Assembly (NCBI GenBank): GCA_028714935.1
Contig: JAQTLJ010000039.1
Coordinates: 1,224 to 8,863 of the forward strand
Origin: Candidatus Margulisiibacteriota bacterium
GTDB taxonomy: Bacteria; Margulisbacteria; WOR-1; O2-12-FULL-45-9
Length of the DNA stretch: 7,640 nt
Direction: 5' to 3'
Shown in pieces: positions 6,507 to 7,640 of the stretch (its first letter is position 1; each line of letters starts with the position of its first letter). The notes below the pieces were generated by a model. That model searched no databases, was not told the DNA's origin, and saw only the letters and a list, made by a program, of their open reading frames with translations. The translations under genes were made by a program, and so were the position numbers.

Positions 6507-7348
6507 CCAAAGGGATTCCCGATCTTGACCGGCATATAGCGGTAGGAACGGAACCATCTCCAGAGCATCGGCCCCTGGTTCTTGATCTCAAATTCGTGGA
6601 ATGAGCCGTCGAACTTGCGGGCGACTTTAAACCCCGGCAGGCGATCGCGGAAGAAACCCCGCCTATCGCTGTCACTCAAGTCCCGATAACTGCAGGAAAA
6701 ACCGGTCTGCTCGTTCTGCCGCTTCTTCTTGAGCATCTGGCTGACCGAGCGGTAAGGGTAATGTTTATAGACCGGAAAATAACGATAGGGCTTTAAGCCT
6801 ACCCCTTCGGCCAGGACCTTGCCGCCGCGGCCGGGATCATAATATATCCCCTTTTTATTCTTATACTGGCGGATCTCCAGCGCGCCCGGACAGTACCAGG
6901 TAACGCGCTCCTGGACCGACTTGACCGACTCCAGGTCTTTACCCTGGTCTGAAGTATGCAAAAAGAAATTCATTACATACCAGTTGACTTTATCTGCCCC
7001 GCCCTGTTCCGCCTTGGCCGCGATCTTGACCGGATCGTCATAATAGATCTCGTCGCCGTGCAAGAGGGTTATCCAGCCGTCATAGCCGTACATCTCCTGG
7101 GCTTTCTCCAGGATGAATTTACGGATGCCGTCCATCACCTGATGATTGGGGACTTGATCCAGGACAGCTTTATCTTTGAGGAAATATTTAACCTGTTTAT
7201 AGCTGCGGATTATCTCTTCCGTCCGGTCAGTTGAGCCGTCAATGACCAGTATCTTATCGAAGTATCTGGTGTGCTCATTCATCACCTCTTCGATGCAATC
7301 CTCTTCGTTACAGGTCATCATCAAGCCAATGTGCTGCATTATGGTCAA
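6503..7348 (-). CDS. GT2-like glycosyltransferase, minus strand
   Basis: The 281-residue frame begins at TTG 7348. An ATG at 7339 (residue 4) gives 278 residues beginning MQHIGLMMTCNEED, which fits the family N-terminus better; neither start has a clear ribosome binding site. GT2 features: GLMMTCNEED (8-17), ILVIDGSTDRTEEI (33-46), and WITLLHGDEIYYDD (92-105), where HGDE occupies the place of the metal-binding DXDE of relatives. KHYPYRS (195-201) matches the late histidine motif. The body resembles the short LNEED-type GT2 proteins. The C-terminal 60 residues are rich in Arg, Phe, Trp and Tyr and look like an acceptor- or membrane-contacting tail. The CARDB-protein gene ends 4 or 13 bases upstream, depending on the start, so the two are probably co-transcribed. 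Its TAG stop overlaps the opposing gene's TAA. Activity is likely but the sugar is unknown. Confidence 0.88.
   Translation of the reverse strand: MTIMQHIGLMMTCNEEDCIEEVMNEHTRYFDKILVIDGSTDRTEEIIRSYKQVKYFLKDKAVLDQVPNHQVMDGIRKFILEKAQEMYGYDGWITLLHGDEIYYDDPVKIAAKAEQGGADKVNWYVMNFFLHTSDQGKDLESVKSVQERVTWYCPGALEIRQYKNKKGIYYDPGRGGKVLAEGVGLKPYRYFPVYKHYPYRSVSQMLKKKRQNEQTGFSCSYRDLSDSDRRGFFRDRLPGFKVARKFDGSFHEFEIKNQGPMLWRWFRSYRYMPVKIGNPFG
6573..6590. repeat. 18-base direct repeat, copy 1
   Basis: CCCTGGTTCTTGATCTCA on the plus strand, identical to the copy at 7585-7602. Read on the minus strand it encodes EIKNQG near the C-terminus of the glycosyltransferase, in the same frame as the other copy. Confidence 0.6.
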
Positions 7349-7352
7349 GCTT

Positions 7353-7640
7353 TTATATCTTCACACCGAAAGAAAACGAAACCGTCCGGCTGTTATTGCT
7401 TTCGTTGCTCTCGCGGATCTGGTCGTTATAATCCGCGGTCGCCTTGATCTGGTATTTACCCGCATTGGCGATGGTAAATGAGGCGGTTCCGGCGTCGGTC
7501 TTGTCGACCACCTTGGAATCAACGACCTTCCCTTGAGCGTTAATCACCTGCAGTTTAATGTTCGACTTGTCCAGAAGGTCCCCGCCCTGGTTCTTGATCT
7601 CATAACTGACCTCGATCTGTTTAGCTTTTTTGGGATGGGG
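7353..7640 (-). CDS. CARDB-type Ig-like domain protein, C-terminal fragment (5' end cut by window)
   Basis: The minus-strand frame is open from the right window edge to TAA 7355-7353, giving the last 95 residues of a longer protein; the GTG at 7547 is internal to this frame and need not be the start. The fragment fits a CARDB domain, the bacterial cell-adhesion-related Ig-like fold. It has IEVSYEIKNQGGD (residues 9-21), a central VINAQGKVVDSKVV, AGKYQIKATADYNDQIRESNESNN (60-83) and a final strand RTVSFSFGV. The closing N-D-x-I-x-E-S-N-E-x-N-N pattern is the most telling part. Such domains usually sit in secreted or surface proteins, often repeated. A Pro/Lys-rich start (PHPKKAK) looks like an inter-domain linker. 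Signal peptide and other domains would lie outside the window. The following glycosyltransferase gene is in the same orientation and almost contiguous. Confidence 0.82.
   Translation of the reverse strand, partial: PHPKKAKQIEVSYEIKNQGGDLLDKSNIKLQVINAQGKVVDSKVVDKTDAGTASFTIANAGKYQIKATADYNDQIRESNESNNSRTVSFSFGVKI
7585..7602. repeat. 18-base direct repeat, copy 2
   Basis: Identical to the copy at 6573-6590. On the minus strand it encodes EIKNQG in the first strand of the CARDB domain, where N-Q-G is the expected family motif. Confidence 0.6.

Noticed and set aside
6956..7234. Plus-strand 92-codon open frame opposite the minus-strand GT2
   Set aside because: The minus strand has the GT2 motifs (CNEED, VIDGSTD, LHGDE, KHYPYRS); the plus frame has none and is a shadow.
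7349..7352. A promoter for the minus-strand GT2 between it and the CARDB gene
   Set aside because: Only 4 to 13 bases separate the two genes, so there is no space; co-transcription from a promoter outside the window is more likely.
7242..7481. Plus-strand 79-codon open frame across the CARDB/GT2 junction
   Set aside because: Both minus-strand genes are supported by domain motifs here; the plus frame is a shadow that crosses the intergenic point without any signal of its own.

Overview
The window is a dense block of glycosyltransferase (GT) genes, the kind that assembles a cell-surface polysaccharide, lipopolysaccharide core or O-antigen-like glycan in a diderm (Gram-negative-type) bacterium. 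Base composition is moderate, roughly half G+C by eye. Almost every base is coding, and there are no RNA genes, CRISPR arrays, insertion sequences or intergenic gaps over about 15 bases. A heptosyltransferase-type GT9 gene argues for an outer membrane. Such GT-rich runs together with CARDB-domain proteins would suit an uncultivated candidate-phylum bacterium, for example of the Margulisbacteria/WOR-1 or Omnitrophota kind. That placement is a guess and is not shown by the sequence.

Plus strand, 1-6506: six genes run head to tail with no gaps. In order they are the C-terminal part of a GT4 enzyme (cut by the window start), a two-domain GT4-GT2 fusion, a GT2 enzyme, a GT9 heptosyltransferase-like enzyme with an extra C-terminal domain, a GT2 enzyme of the chondroitin-synthase/galactosyltransferase-like type, and a rhamnosyltransferase-like GT2 enzyme with a C-terminal membrane helix. 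Every junction is an overlap: three are 4-base ATGA start/stop overlaps, the other two are 14 and 8 bases. The block therefore looks like one polycistronic, translationally coupled unit carrying seven GT domains.

Minus strand, 7640-6503: a CARDB-type Ig-like domain protein enters from the right edge (only its C-terminal 95 residues are visible) and is followed within a few bases by another GT2 gene. This pair converges on the plus operon, and the two opposing stop codons overlap in the four bases CTAA, leaving no room for an intergenic terminator.

Working together (inference): the GT2, GT4 and GT9 enzymes would each add one sugar, on the cytoplasmic face of the inner membrane, to a lipid-linked or lipid A-core acceptor. 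No flippase, polymerase, ligase or nucleotide-sugar synthesis gene is in the window, so the exported product and its sugars cannot be named. Points worth a second look are the GT4-GT2 fusion, the unassigned C-terminal domain on the GT9 protein, the CARDB-GT pairing, the strong excess of GATC sites, and an exact 18-base repeat shared by the two minus-strand genes.
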